From Segatella copri (GTDB lineage Bacteria; Bacteroidota; Bacteroidia; Bacteroidales; Bacteroidaceae), in contig NZ_CP156891.1 of the NCBI RefSeq assembly GCF_019249795.2, positions 2,946,001 to 3,010,000 of the forward strand: a stretch of DNA of 64,000 nt, written 5' to 3'. The notes below the pieces were generated by a model that saw only the letters and a list, made by a program, of their open reading frames with translations, was not told the DNA's origin and did no database searches. The translations under genes were made by a program, and so were the position numbers. Position 1 is the first letter of the stretch, and the number at the start of each line of letters is the position of its first letter. Shown piece after piece: positions 1-7,720 of this stretch.

Positions 1-2
1 AG

Positions 3-761
3 GTATCCGTGATAGAGGCGATGCAGATGCTGAAGCCGAACGACAAGCAGACCATCGAGGAACTGCAGCGCTGGCTCCTGATGTCGAAACGCACCCAGGT
101 TTGGGATACGCCGGTGAACACCGTGGATGCCGTCTACGCCTTTATGAAGGGCAATGAGAACAACTGGAGCCGGAAGGCTGAGAATGCCGTGCTGAAACTG
201 GACGGCAAGCTGCTGCCGATGCCGCAGGATTCCACTACTTTGGGCTATGTGAAGACCGAAAGACCGGGCAAGGCATCTAAGCTGAGCATCGACAAAAAGA
301 GCGATTATACCAGCTGGGGAGCTGTCTATGCAGAGTTTAAGCAGCCTATCAGCGAAATCGGTTCCATGGAGTCGGGCATCAAGGTGCGCCGTGTCATCGT
401 TCCAGCCGAATCTGAGAGCAAGGGCAATGCGCAGGTAGGCGAGAAGGTGAAGGTAACGCTCATCATCACCGCCGACCGCGACTACGACTTTGTGCAGATT
501 ACGGATAAGCGTGCGGCATGCCTGGAGCCGGTTAACCAGTTGAGCGGTTATCAGTGGAGCATAGGCTGCTATGTTTCTCCAAGAGACCATGCAACAAATT
601 TCTATTTCGATCGTTTATCTAAAGGTAAGCACATCGTAGAAATGGAGTATTACGTGGATAGAAAGGGCGACTATCAGAGCGGAACTTGCATCGCTGAGTG
701 TACCTACAGTCCGGAATTTAGTGGCCGCACAGAGACCTATGAATTGAAAGTTAATAATTGA
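3..761 (+). CDS. Alpha-2-macroglobulin family protein, C-terminal part (5' truncated)
   Basis: The reading frame is open to the left edge of the window, so this is the tail of a larger gene. About 250 residues remain. The stretch DHATNFYFDRLSKG followed by GKHIVEMEYYVDRKGDYQSG, and the earlier SWGAVYAEF, are the patterns of the C-terminal receptor-binding region of Bacteroidetes alpha-2-macroglobulin-like proteins, which are large envelope proteins thought to trap proteases. The thioester and bait regions would lie outside the window. The GTG at 9 is only an in-frame codon, not a start. The next gene begins about 40 bp downstream in the same direction. Family assignment is by motif recognition. 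Confidence 0.75.
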   Translation, partial: VSVIEAMQMLKPNDKQTIEELQRWLLMSKRTQVWDTPVNTVDAVYAFMKGNENNWSRKAENAVLKLDGKLLPMPQDSTTLGYVKTERPGKASKLSIDKKSDYTSWGAVYAEFKQPISEIGSMESGIKVRRVIVPAESESKGNAQVGEKVKVTLIITADRDYDFVQITDKRAACLEPVNQLSGYQWSIGCYVSPRDHATNFYFDRLSKGKHIVEMEYYVDRKGDYQSGTCIAECTYSPEFSGRTETYELKVNN

Positions 762-802
762 TAGTTAAAAGTTTATAGATTGATAATTTAAAATAGAATA
801 GT

Positions 803-1867
803 ATGAAACGGATGAATATATGGATGCTCTCAGCGCTGTTGGCGCTGCCTGCATCAGCACAGAAGATTACAACCCAGCACGAGGTGGTAGACTGCGGACA
901 GGTGGTGTTCCACAAGCCTGTTACTGCCGAATTCGTGCTGAAGAATGACGGGCACAAGCCGTTGGTTATCAACAATGTATTGAAAAGCTGCGGATGTACG
1001 GAGGTAGATTATCCGAAGACGAGCATAGCTGCCGGCGAAAGTTTCGTCATCAAGGCGGTATACGATGCCAAGCAGATGGGTACTTTCACCAAGCAGGTTT
1101 GCCTCTATACCAATGCGGATGAAGAGCCGTTCATCCTCTCTATGAGGGGAAGGGTAGTGGGCAGCGTAGTAGATTTCGCTGGTTCTTACGATGAGATGCT
1201 GGGTGTCATCAAGAGTGATGCCCAGGAGGTGGAGTTTGATGACGTGAACCGTGGCGACCGTCCGGTTCAGCGCATTCATATCTTCAATCCTACCGACGAA
1301 GTGCTGGAGCCGGTAGTGATGCATCTGCCATCCTATCTTCATGCTTTCGTATCGCCTTCCAAGGTGGCTCCGCGTCATTCTGCCGAAATCAGTTTCGTGC
1401 TGGATTCCAAGAAACTGCGCGACCTGGGCTTGAACCAGACATCGGTTTATCTCGGTGAGCGTCCTGGCGATAAGATTGCGCCTGAGAAGGAAATCGTGGT
1501 ATCAGCCGTTCTTCTTCCTGGTTTCGAAAACATGACTCCAGCCAAGAAGGCACTGGCTCCGAAGATAGAGATGTCTGCCACCGATCTCAATCTGGGTAGT
1601 TTCAATGGAAAGAAGAAGCTGAAGGGTGAGATTCTGATTACCAATAAGGGTAAGTCGGAACTGGATATCCGCAGCATGCAGATGTTTACGATGGGCTTGC
1701 AGGTGAAACTGAAGAAGAGTAAGATTCAGCCAGGAGAGACCGTTAAGATGAAGGTGACGGCTGTGGCTGCCGACTTGAAGAAATCGCGTGTCAGACACCC
1801 TCGTATCCTCATAATTACGAATGACCCTGACCATGCTAAGGTGGTGGTGAAGATTTATGTACAATGA
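803..1867 (+). CDS. DUF1573 domain protein, exported
   Basis: 354 residues with an N-terminal signal peptide (about 1-19, ending PASA). Residues 20-115 form a DUF1573 domain, an immunoglobulin-like ASH/MSP-type fold, with the typical KSCGCTEV motif (Cys63 and Cys65). Two further beta-rich repeats of similar pattern follow at about 150-230 and 265-354, the last ending with the usual ITNDPDHAKVVVKIYV. Such proteins are common in the Bacteroidetes periplasm or outer surface; their molecular role is not established. The stop at 1865-1867 lies 7 bp before the ispH start, suggesting co-transcription. Confidence 0.8.
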   Translation: MKRMNIWMLSALLALPASAQKITTQHEVVDCGQVVFHKPVTAEFVLKNDGHKPLVINNVLKSCGCTEVDYPKTSIAAGESFVIKAVYDAKQMGTFTKQVCLYTNADEEPFILSMRGRVVGSVVDFAGSYDEMLGVIKSDAQEVEFDDVNRGDRPVQRIHIFNPTDEVLEPVVMHLPSYLHAFVSPSKVAPRHSAEISFVLDSKKLRDLGLNQTSVYLGERPGDKIAPEKEIVVSAVLLPGFENMTPAKKALAPKIEMSATDLNLGSFNGKKKLKGEILITNKGKSELDIRSMQMFTMGLQVKLKKSKIQPGETVKMKVTAVAADLKKSRVRHPRILIITNDPDHAKVVVKIYVQ

Positions 1868-1874
1868 TTTAAAA

Positions 1875-2768
1875 ATGAATATCGTGCAGATAGAAATAGA
1901 TAACGGCAGTGGGTTCTGCTTTGGCGTAACCACTGCCATCAAGAAAGCTGAAGAGGAGTTGGCTAAGGGCGGTAAACTTTACTGCCTGGGCGATATTGTG
2001 CATAACGGTATGGAAGTGGAGCGCCTGCATGAAGCGGGACTCATCACGATAGACCATGAGCAGATGGAGGAACTGCAGGGCGTAAAGGTCTTGCTCCGTG
2101 CTCATGGTGAACCGCCTGAAACTTATGCCCTTGCTGAGCGAAACAACATTGAAATCATCGATGCTACCTGTCCTGTGGTGCTCCAGTTGCAGCGCCGCAT
2201 CAAGAAGCAGTATGTCAACAATCCGGAGGCACAGATCGTGATTTTCGGCAAGAACGGGCATGCTGAGGTGCTCGGACTGGTGGGGCAGACGGAGAGTCAT
2301 GCCATCGTGGTAGAGAAGTTTGAGGATGTGAAGCTGCTGAAGGAAACCGGTCAGCTGGATTTCTCTAAAGATATCTATCTTTACTCCCAGACTACCAAGA
2401 GTCTCGATGAGTTCCACCGCATCATCGAATATTGCCAGGAGCATATTGTTGAGGGCGCTGTCTTCAAGAGTTTCGATACCATCTGCCGTCAGGTGGCTAA
2501 CCGCATGCCTAACATCGCTGCCTTTGCCAGCAAGCATGATGTCATCCTCTTTGTGAGTGGCAGAAAGAGTTCGAACGGCAAGGTGCTTTTCAAGGAATGC
2601 AAGAGCGTGAATGCCAACAGCTACCAGATAGAAAGTGCTGACGAAATAGATATGAACTGGTTCAAGGATGTGGAAACGGTAGGTATCTGTGGTGCTACCA
2701 GTACGCCGAAGTGGCTGATGGAAGAGTGCAAGGATAAGATTATCAAGGAAAACTCTGCTCTTTTGTAA
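1875..2768 (+). CDS. ispH: 4-hydroxy-3-methylbut-2-enyl diphosphate reductase (IspH)
   Basis: Last enzyme of the MEP isoprenoid pathway, reducing HMBPP to IPP and DMAPP in the cytoplasm with a [4Fe-4S] cluster. The three cluster cysteines are visible: Cys15 (GSGFCFGV), Cys99 (DATCPVV) and Cys204 (DTICRQV). The conserved SSNGKVLF and GATSTPKWL segments follow. An in-frame ATG at 1857 overlaps the upstream gene, but ATG 1875 gives the family's usual N-terminus and sits just after the DUF1573 stop. 297 residues, normal length. The polyprenyl synthase at 5724 would use its products. Confidence 0.95.
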   Translation: MNIVQIEIDNGSGFCFGVTTAIKKAEEELAKGGKLYCLGDIVHNGMEVERLHEAGLITIDHEQMEELQGVKVLLRAHGEPPETYALAERNNIEIIDATCPVVLQLQRRIKKQYVNNPEAQIVIFGKNGHAEVLGLVGQTESHAIVVEKFEDVKLLKETGQLDFSKDIYLYSQTTKSLDEFHRIIEYCQEHIVEGAVFKSFDTICRQVANRMPNIAAFASKHDVILFVSGRKSSNGKVLFKECKSVNANSYQIESADEIDMNWFKDVETVGICGATSTPKWLMEECKDKIIKENSALL

Positions 2769-2780
2769 TAAGAGTTAAAA

Positions 2781-2937
2781 TATTGATTATCAGCTACTTG
2801 ATATACTTGGTACGGTGTTTCACCGTATATGGGTAGAGGATAGTTTTATCGTTGGTTGAAAAACTTAATATATTGGTTATTAATCAGTTAATCCATTTGG
2901 TGTCGTGTTTCACGACGTCAAGTGGGTTTATCTTTTA
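2781..2937 (+). repeat. Tandem pair of covarying hairpin units downstream of ispH
   Basis: Two units about 90 bp apart (2781-2848 and 2871-2937) each begin TATTGRTTATYA and carry a perfect hairpin with a TTT loop: TACGGTG-TTT-CACCGTA at 2811-2827 and GTCGTG-TTT-CACGAC at 2902-2916. The stem sequences differ but the changes compensate, and outer bases can also pair (CCATTT with AAGTGG in unit 2). This points to selection on structure. Function unknown; could be an RNA element, an ispH 3' structure or a dispersed palindromic repeat. Confidence 0.6.
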
Positions 2938-2958
2938 TAAACTGTCTGAAAATAAAAC

Positions 2959-2992
2959 AGGTGATAAATCTTCTCCCGAAGACCTATCACCT
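2959..2992 (-). terminator. Rho-independent terminator for porQ-cmk
   Basis: AGGTGATA at 2959 pairs with TATCACCT at 2985-2992, with an inner TCTTC/GAAGA stem. Read on the minus strand the hairpin is followed by GTTTTATTTT. It lies downstream of cmk, and between it and cmk nothing coding is seen. Confidence 0.6.
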
Positions 2993-3179
2993 TCAAAAAA
3001 CAGTAATTAACTCAAAATTTATAATCTATATCATTACTACCTTGTTAATATGGTTGCAAAGATACTAAATTGGAGTTTTTTTTTCCAAATCTTTTCATCG
3101 AATAAAATAAATTTATCGGCAAAAGTAGCATATTTAACGTATTTTTGCATTAATAACCCGGCAGTCTCTTCTCTGTAGC

Positions 3180-3872
3180 TTATTCTGCTATTGCTTTTTG
3201 ATATTGTTCCATCAGCCATGCCTTCTGTTCAGAAATGGTCATGTTGCTGTTGTCGAGCGTGATGGCATCATCTGCTTTTCTGAGTGGGGAAGTCTCGCGG
3301 TGGCTATCGATATAGTCGCGCTCCTCTACATTCTTCAGAATCGCATCGAAGTCGGCTGGCATTCCTTTCTCCTTCAGTTCATCGAAACGGCGCTGTGCTC
3401 TCACCTGTGAACTGGCTGTTACGAAAATCTTCAGTTCGGCATTAGGGAACACGGTGGTACCTATATCGCGACCATCCATCACGATACCCTTGTCTTCGCC
3501 CATCTTCTGCTGCAGTTCTACCAGCGCCTCTCTGACGAAAGGAACGGCGGCAATCGGACTAACGTGGTTGGAAACCTCTAACGAACGGATTTCCTTTTCT
3601 ACCAGTTCGCCGTTCAGATAGCAGTCTGGGCGACCGGTTGTTGCATTAAACTTGAATGAGATGCTGATGTTCTTCATCTCCTTCTGCAGTTCTTCAGTCT
3701 TTACGGCTCCATCTGCTTCGAAGAGCTGATGACGCAGCGCATAGAGGGTTACCGAGCGGTACATGGCGCCCGTATCTACATAAACATAACCTATTTCCTT
3801 GGCAAGATCCTTTGCCATCGTACTCTTACCGCAAGAAGAGTATCCGTCTATTGCTATTGTTATTTTCTTCAT
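3180..3872 (-). CDS. cmk: (d)CMP kinase
   Basis: Cytidylate kinase phosphorylates CMP/dCMP using ATP in pyrimidine nucleotide metabolism. The 230-residue protein starts [18 protein letters not shown], with the P-loop at about 10-17, then [12 protein letters not shown] (nucleotide-binding helix), the [21 protein letters not shown] block and a LID-type [10 protein letters not shown]. Full length for the family. It is the second gene of a leftward pair: the stop of porQ at 3900 is 27 bp upstream of the cmk start, and this porQ-cmk order recurs in Bacteroidetes. Confidence 0.93.
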   Translation of the reverse strand: MKKITIAIDGYSSCGKSTMAKDLAKEIGYVYVDTGAMYRSVTLYALRHQLFEADGAVKTEELQKEMKNISISFKFNATTGRPDCYLNGELVEKEIRSLEVSNHVSPIAAVPFVREALVELQQKMGEDKGIVMDGRDIGTTVFPNAELKIFVTASSQVRAQRRFDELKEKGMPADFDAILKNVEERDYIDSHRETSPLRKADDAITLDNSNMTISEQKAWLMEQYQKAIAE

Positions 3873-3899
3873 AATTTCGAACTAACTTTAATGTATAAT

Positions 3900-4847
3900 T
3901 TATAATCTGTAACTTACGTTCAGCATGAGACTGTTGCTACTGACGTGATATTTGCCGTAGGCAACGTTCAGATGGAAGCGCTCCAGGTTAATACCGCCAC
4001 CCACAGAGAAACCGGCTCCATGACTGCTTTCCTCATCTTCTGAGGTGCTGATTTTCATCTCGTTGGCTCTCCGGAAGTTGTAGCCGGCACCTATCCACAG
4101 GCTCTCCGAAAGCAGAATGTCGGCACCTACTACGGCATGATCACGAAGACTGCTGTCCCAATGGTTCAGGTTGACCAGTGTGGCTGATACCCTGAACGGT
4201 GCGTTGGCGAAGCGTTTCGTCACACCCAACTGCAGGTCGATCGGCATCTTCTCATATTCATTGTCGTAAGCTTTCAGCTGTCCACCCAGATTCTTTGCCG
4301 CACATGAAACCGACCATTCCGTTTCCGGGTCGTAATAGTTGATGCCCAGATCCACTCCCACAGCGATAGAATTGTAATCGCCAATATACGAAGTGATGAA
4401 TTTGGCGGCAATACCACCCGCAAACTTTTCACCGAGCATATAAGAGAAGTAACCCGCAACGGCAATGTCCTTTGCCGAGAACTCACCCATCTGGATGTTG
4501 TTCTCATCCGTCTCTTTCATCTTGCCGTAGTCAACAAGCTGAGCCGAAACAGCCCACGAAGCCTTGTCGTTGACAATACGGTTGAAACTAGCCGAGGCAG
4601 TGTTCACCCCCGACATATAGTTCATATAATTGAGATTGACCGTCTTGTCGTTTACTGATGACAGGAGAGCCGGATTATGGAATATGAGTGCCTCATCATC
4701 TTCTATCAAGGTGATGTTGTCGCCACCCAGAGCAGCTGCATGGGCACTCACCGGCAAGCGAAGGAAATTATACCCCGTTTGGCTCTCTTGAGCATCAATA
4801 ATTGTCGCAAAAAGCGTCAATATTGCGGAAATTACATATTTTTTCAT
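3900..4847 (-). CDS. porQ: Type IX secretion system protein PorQ
   Basis: 315 residues with a signal peptide (about 1-19, ending IIDAQ). The region GYNFLRLPVSAHAAALGGDNITLIEDDEALIFHNPA is the hallmark N-terminus of PorQ/PorV-like beta-barrels, and the rest shows alternating amphipathic strands with a terminal barrel strand NSLMLNVSYRL. In Porphyromonas PorQ is an outer-membrane component of the type IX secretion machinery, partnering PorU/PorV/PorZ in the attachment complex. Upstream of cmk, as in related genomes. A porE-like gene at 17628 fits a working T9SS. Confidence 0.85.
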   Translation of the reverse strand: MKKYVISAILTLFATIIDAQESQTGYNFLRLPVSAHAAALGGDNITLIEDDEALIFHNPALLSSVNDKTVNLNYMNYMSGVNTASASFNRIVNDKASWAVSAQLVDYGKMKETDENNIQMGEFSAKDIAVAGYFSYMLGEKFAGGIAAKFITSYIGDYNSIAVGVDLGINYYDPETEWSVSCAAKNLGGQLKAYDNEYEKMPIDLQLGVTKRFANAPFRVSATLVNLNHWDSSLRDHAVVGADILLSESLWIGAGYNFRRANEMKISTSEDEESSHGAGFSVGGGINLERFHLNVAYGKYHVSSNSLMLNVSYRL

Positions 4848-4868
4848 TTAAATTTTCTAATTCTTTGG

Positions 4869-4876
4869 CAAAGATA
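4869..4876 (-). promoter_or_regulatory. -7 box of the porQ-cmk promoter
   Basis: On the minus strand the bases read TATCTTTG, an exact match to the Bacteroidetes -7 consensus TAnnTTTG, 21 bp upstream of the porQ ATG. No clear TTG at the expected -33 distance is visible. Confidence 0.5.
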
Positions 4877-4899
4877 CTGCTTTTTTCAATAATAAGAAG

Positions 4900-4907
4900 T
4901 AATTTTG
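4900..4907 (+). promoter_or_regulatory. -7 box upstream of the TonB gene
   Basis: TAATTTTG matches TAnnTTTG, 42 bp before the GTG start at 4950. The -33 element is poor. It is divergent from the porQ promoter, so the two transcripts share this spacer. Confidence 0.45.
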
Positions 4908-4949
4908 CAATGTTTTCGTAGGAAATAACGATTTTAAACGGTTTTTATT

Positions 4950-5675
4950 GTGGAAATTAAGAAATCAAATAGCGCACAACTGGAAGATAAGCGGGTTACA
5001 TTTTTTCTGCTGGGGTTGCTGCTGGCTTTTACTTTCATCTTCGTAGGACTCCAATATCAGAGAGGTCAGCAGGGAGATGATGACTTGTCGGAATCGATGG
5101 AAGATCTCTCACAGGATCTGGAAATGTCGGCTCGTCCCGACCAGAAAGATATGGTGAGTGCAGAGGCTGTTTCGGCTCCTGCTTCTAAGTCAATTACCCA
5201 GGAAGTGAAGGCTGCCGAGCAACAGACTCAGAAGGCACCGCAGAAAATCAGTTCTACAACCAGCGAACTGGTTATCGGCGACGGCTCGGGTGTAGTGGAT
5301 GGATCTGAGGTGAAGGAAGCGGTTCCTGAAACTCCCATTGAGAATCCGGGAGCTGAGGCTCCTATCAAACTGACCGTCGTGCAGAAGATACCGCAGTTTC
5401 CTGGTGGCTGGTCTGCCTTCATGCAGTGGCTTACCAAGAACCTGAAGTACCCTGTAGCTGCTCAGAAGAGTAAGATTCAGGGAACCGTAGTGGTATCCTT
5501 TATCGTAAACAAGGATGGAAGTGTTGCCAATATCAAGGTAAGCACTTCGGTAGATCCATTGCTCGACAACGAGGCTTTGAGGGTGATGAAGATGATGCCG
5601 AAGTGGAAACCGGGCATCGATAAAGGCAAGGTCTGTCGCACGATGATTGCCATCCCGGTAGTGTTCCAGCTATAA
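4950..5675 (+). CDS. Energy transducer TonB family protein
   Basis: 241 residues. A short cytoplasmic N-terminus (MEIKKSNSAQLEDKR) is followed by one membrane anchor (about 17-36), a Pro/Ala/Glu-rich periplasmic linker (60-145) and a TonB C-terminal domain (about 150-241) with QKSKIQGTVVVSFIVNKDGSV and MKMMPKWKPGIDKGK. It should couple the ExbB/ExbD proton channel to outer-membrane SusC-like receptors. The start is GTG at 4950; no upstream ATG is available and the MEIKKS beginning is the family's normal N-terminus. ExbB/ExbD genes lie at 10508-12865. Confidence 0.88.
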   Translation: MEIKKSNSAQLEDKRVTFFLLGLLLAFTFIFVGLQYQRGQQGDDDLSESMEDLSQDLEMSARPDQKDMVSAEAVSAPASKSITQEVKAAEQQTQKAPQKISSTTSELVIGDGSGVVDGSEVKEAVPETPIENPGAEAPIKLTVVQKIPQFPGGWSAFMQWLTKNLKYPVAAQKSKIQGTVVVSFIVNKDGSVANIKVSTSVDPLLDNEALRVMKMMPKWKPGIDKGKVCRTMIAIPVVFQL

Positions 5676-5723
5676 ATTATAAATTGTTCATTGTAAATTA
5701 TACATTATAAATTATACATTATT

Positions 5724-6698
5724 ATGAAGACAGCAGATGAAATTTTAAGCATGGTAAATGAGTTTCTGGCTAATTTGCCTTACGAAAGAAAGCCAAAGTC
5801 TCTTTATGAGCCTATCAGATACGTTCTTTCTATGGGTGGCAAGCGTATTCGTCCTACGCTCATGCTTCTGGGCTACAATCTTTTCAAGGACAATCCTGAG
5901 AAGATTCTGATGAATGCCGTTGCCCTGGAAACTTATCATAACTATACTTTGCTGCATGATGACCTGATGGACAATGCTGATTTGCGTCGCGGTCATGAAA
6001 CGGTTCATAAGAAATGGGATGCCAATACGGCAATCCTTTCGGGCGACAGCATGCTCGTTCTGGCTTATGAGCGTATGGCTCAATGTGATGAAAAGCATCT
6101 TGCCAAGGTGTTGAAACTCTTTACTTCCACTGCCCTGGAAATTGGTGAAGGTCAGCAGTTTGATATGGAGTTTGAAAACCGTAATGATGTGAAGGAGGAG
6201 GAATATATCGAGATGATCCGCCTCAAGACCAGCATACTCCTGGCTTGTGCCTTGAAGATGGGTGCAATCCTTGCCGATGCTTCTGATGAGGATGCAGAGA
6301 ACCTGTATAAGTTTGGCGAGCAGATCGGATTGGCGTTCCAGTTGCAGGATGATTACCTCGATGTTTACGGCGATACCAAGGTGTTCGGTAAGGAGATTGG
6401 TGGCGATATCACATCTAACAAGAAGACTTACATGCTCATCAATGCCTTCAACCATGCCAACGACGCTCAGCGTGCAGAACTCCAGAAATGGGTGGATGCC
6501 GAGGAGTTCGACCGCAAGGAGAAGGTGGCTGCCGTTACCCGTCTATACAACGAGATTGGTATCGACAAAATGGCGCAGGATAAGATAGCTTATTATTTCG
6601 AGCAGAGCAAGAAGTATCTGGATGCCGTGAATGTGCCTGCTGAGCGTAAGGAGGAATTGGCAAAGTATGCTCAGAAAATGATGAAGCGACAGTACTAA
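5724..6698 (+). CDS. Polyprenyl (isoprenyl) diphosphate synthase
   Basis: All-trans prenyltransferase of the IspA/IspB family that condenses IPP onto an allylic diphosphate. Both aspartate-rich Mg-binding motifs are present: first motif D79-D80-x-x-D83 within LLHDDLMDNADLRRG, second D209-D210-x-x-D213 within LQDDYLDVYGD. GGKRIRP (38-44) binds the diphosphate. 324 residues fits the family. Chain length cannot be set from sequence alone; the bulky residues before the first DDxxD (HNYTLLHDD) fit a medium or long chain product. Follows the TonB gene after 48 bp of AT-rich repeats. Confidence 0.9.
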   Translation: MKTADEILSMVNEFLANLPYERKPKSLYEPIRYVLSMGGKRIRPTLMLLGYNLFKDNPEKILMNAVALETYHNYTLLHDDLMDNADLRRGHETVHKKWDANTAILSGDSMLVLAYERMAQCDEKHLAKVLKLFTSTALEIGEGQQFDMEFENRNDVKEEEYIEMIRLKTSILLACALKMGAILADASDEDAENLYKFGEQIGLAFQLQDDYLDVYGDTKVFGKEIGGDITSNKKTYMLINAFNHANDAQRAELQKWVDAEEFDRKEKVAAVTRLYNEIGIDKMAQDKIAYYFEQSKKYLDAVNVPAERKEELAKYAQKMMKRQY

Positions 6699-6710
6699 TT
6701 TCAAAGTTCA

Positions 6711-7535
6711 ATGTTCAAAGTAATAGATACACATACGCATTTTGATGCGGAAGAATTTGATGAGGATAGGGCGGAGGCTTTCGCCCGAGCTAAAGAAGCG
6801 GGGGTAGGTAAGGTGTTCCTGCCTGCCATCGATGTGAAGACTACGCACGCTGTGCTGGCTCTGAGCCGGGAATATCCGGGCTACGCCTATCCTATGATTG
6901 GCTTGCATCCTGAAGAGGTGAAGGAAGACTGGAAGGAGCAGCTGGCTGAACTCCGGAAGATACTGGAGGAGCATCGCATGACGGGAAATGCTGGGCAGAC
7001 GGCTGATTCTCCACTGATTTCTGACTTTATCGCTGTGGGCGAGGTAGGACTGGATTATTACTGGAGCCGTGAGTTCGAGCATGAGCAGCTGGAGGCTTTT
7101 GAGGAACAGGTGAAGTGGGCGATAGAGACCCGCTTGCCATTGATGATTCATTGCCGCAAGGCACAGAACGAGATGGTGCATCTGCTCAGACAGTATCAGA
7201 AAGACCTGCCGGGCGGCGTGTTCCATTGCTTTACCGGCAATCAGAAGGAGGCAGAGGAACTCCTCTCGTTCGATAACTTCGTGCTGGGCATCGGTGGAGT
7301 TTCTACCTTCAAGAGCAGTCATCTGCGTGAAGACCTCCCTGCCGTGGTTCCGATGAACCGCATTGTTTTGGAAACCGACTCTCCATACATGGCTCCCGTT
7401 CCATATCGCGGAAAGCGCAATGAGAGCGCCTTCGTGGTAGAAGTACTTAAAACCTTGGCAAAAGCCTACAACGTGAGCGAAGAAAAGTTTGCAGAACAGA
7501 CGAATAAAAATGTAGAAAGTGTCTTTCACTTCTAG
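6711..7535 (+). CDS. TatD family metal-dependent hydrolase
   Basis: 274 residues with a TIM-barrel amidohydrolase pattern. The N-terminal metal motif is VIDTHTHFD, then GEVGLDYYW, MIHCRKA, FHCFTGN and ETDSPYMAPVPYRGKRNE, the full set of TatD motifs. Family members are 3'-5' DNA exonucleases or DNases acting in repair and quality control. A spacer of about 25 residues (HRMTGNAGQTADSP) after strand 3 is slightly longer than usual. Only 12 bp separate it from the prenyl synthase, so the two are probably one transcript. Confidence 0.88.
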   Translation: MFKVIDTHTHFDAEEFDEDRAEAFARAKEAGVGKVFLPAIDVKTTHAVLALSREYPGYAYPMIGLHPEEVKEDWKEQLAELRKILEEHRMTGNAGQTADSPLISDFIAVGEVGLDYYWSREFEHEQLEAFEEQVKWAIETRLPLMIHCRKAQNEMVHLLRQYQKDLPGGVFHCFTGNQKEAEELLSFDNFVLGIGGVSTFKSSHLREDLPAVVPMNRIVLETDSPYMAPVPYRGKRNESAFVVEVLKTLAKAYNVSEEKFAEQTNKNVESVFHF

Positions 7536-7549
7536 GGAAATGCCCCACA

Positions 7550-7661
7550 CGCCCTGAAGACTCAAAGCTCTAGAAGCAGCACGCCCTGAAAGGGCAGAAG
7601 CTCCTAGCCCAGGGCAACACCCTGGGTTATAATGGCAATCAGCAAAGCGCCCTGTAAGGGC
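7550..7661. repeat. GCCCTGAAAGGGC-type palindromic repeat cluster
   Basis: Four short GC-rich palindromes occur in an AT-rich spacer: GCCCTGAAGA (7551), GCCCTGAAAGGGC (7583-7595), GCCCAGGGCAACACCCTGGG (7607-7625) and GCCCTGTAAGGGC (7649-7661). The pattern resembles REP-like intergenic repeats recurrent in Bacteroidetes genomes. The third hairpin may also end the tatD-like transcript. The same GCCCTGTAAGG core forms the carB terminator at 21869-21919. Confidence 0.6.
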
Positions 7662-7720
7662 AAAAGCTTTTGTAAATATATAAAATTTAATAAAAATAAA
7701 TCCTAAACCAACTATTCATT

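Noticed and set aside
1857..1874. ispH start at ATG 1857
   Set aside because: It overlaps the DUF1573 stop and adds six residues not typical of IspH; ATG 1875 fits better.
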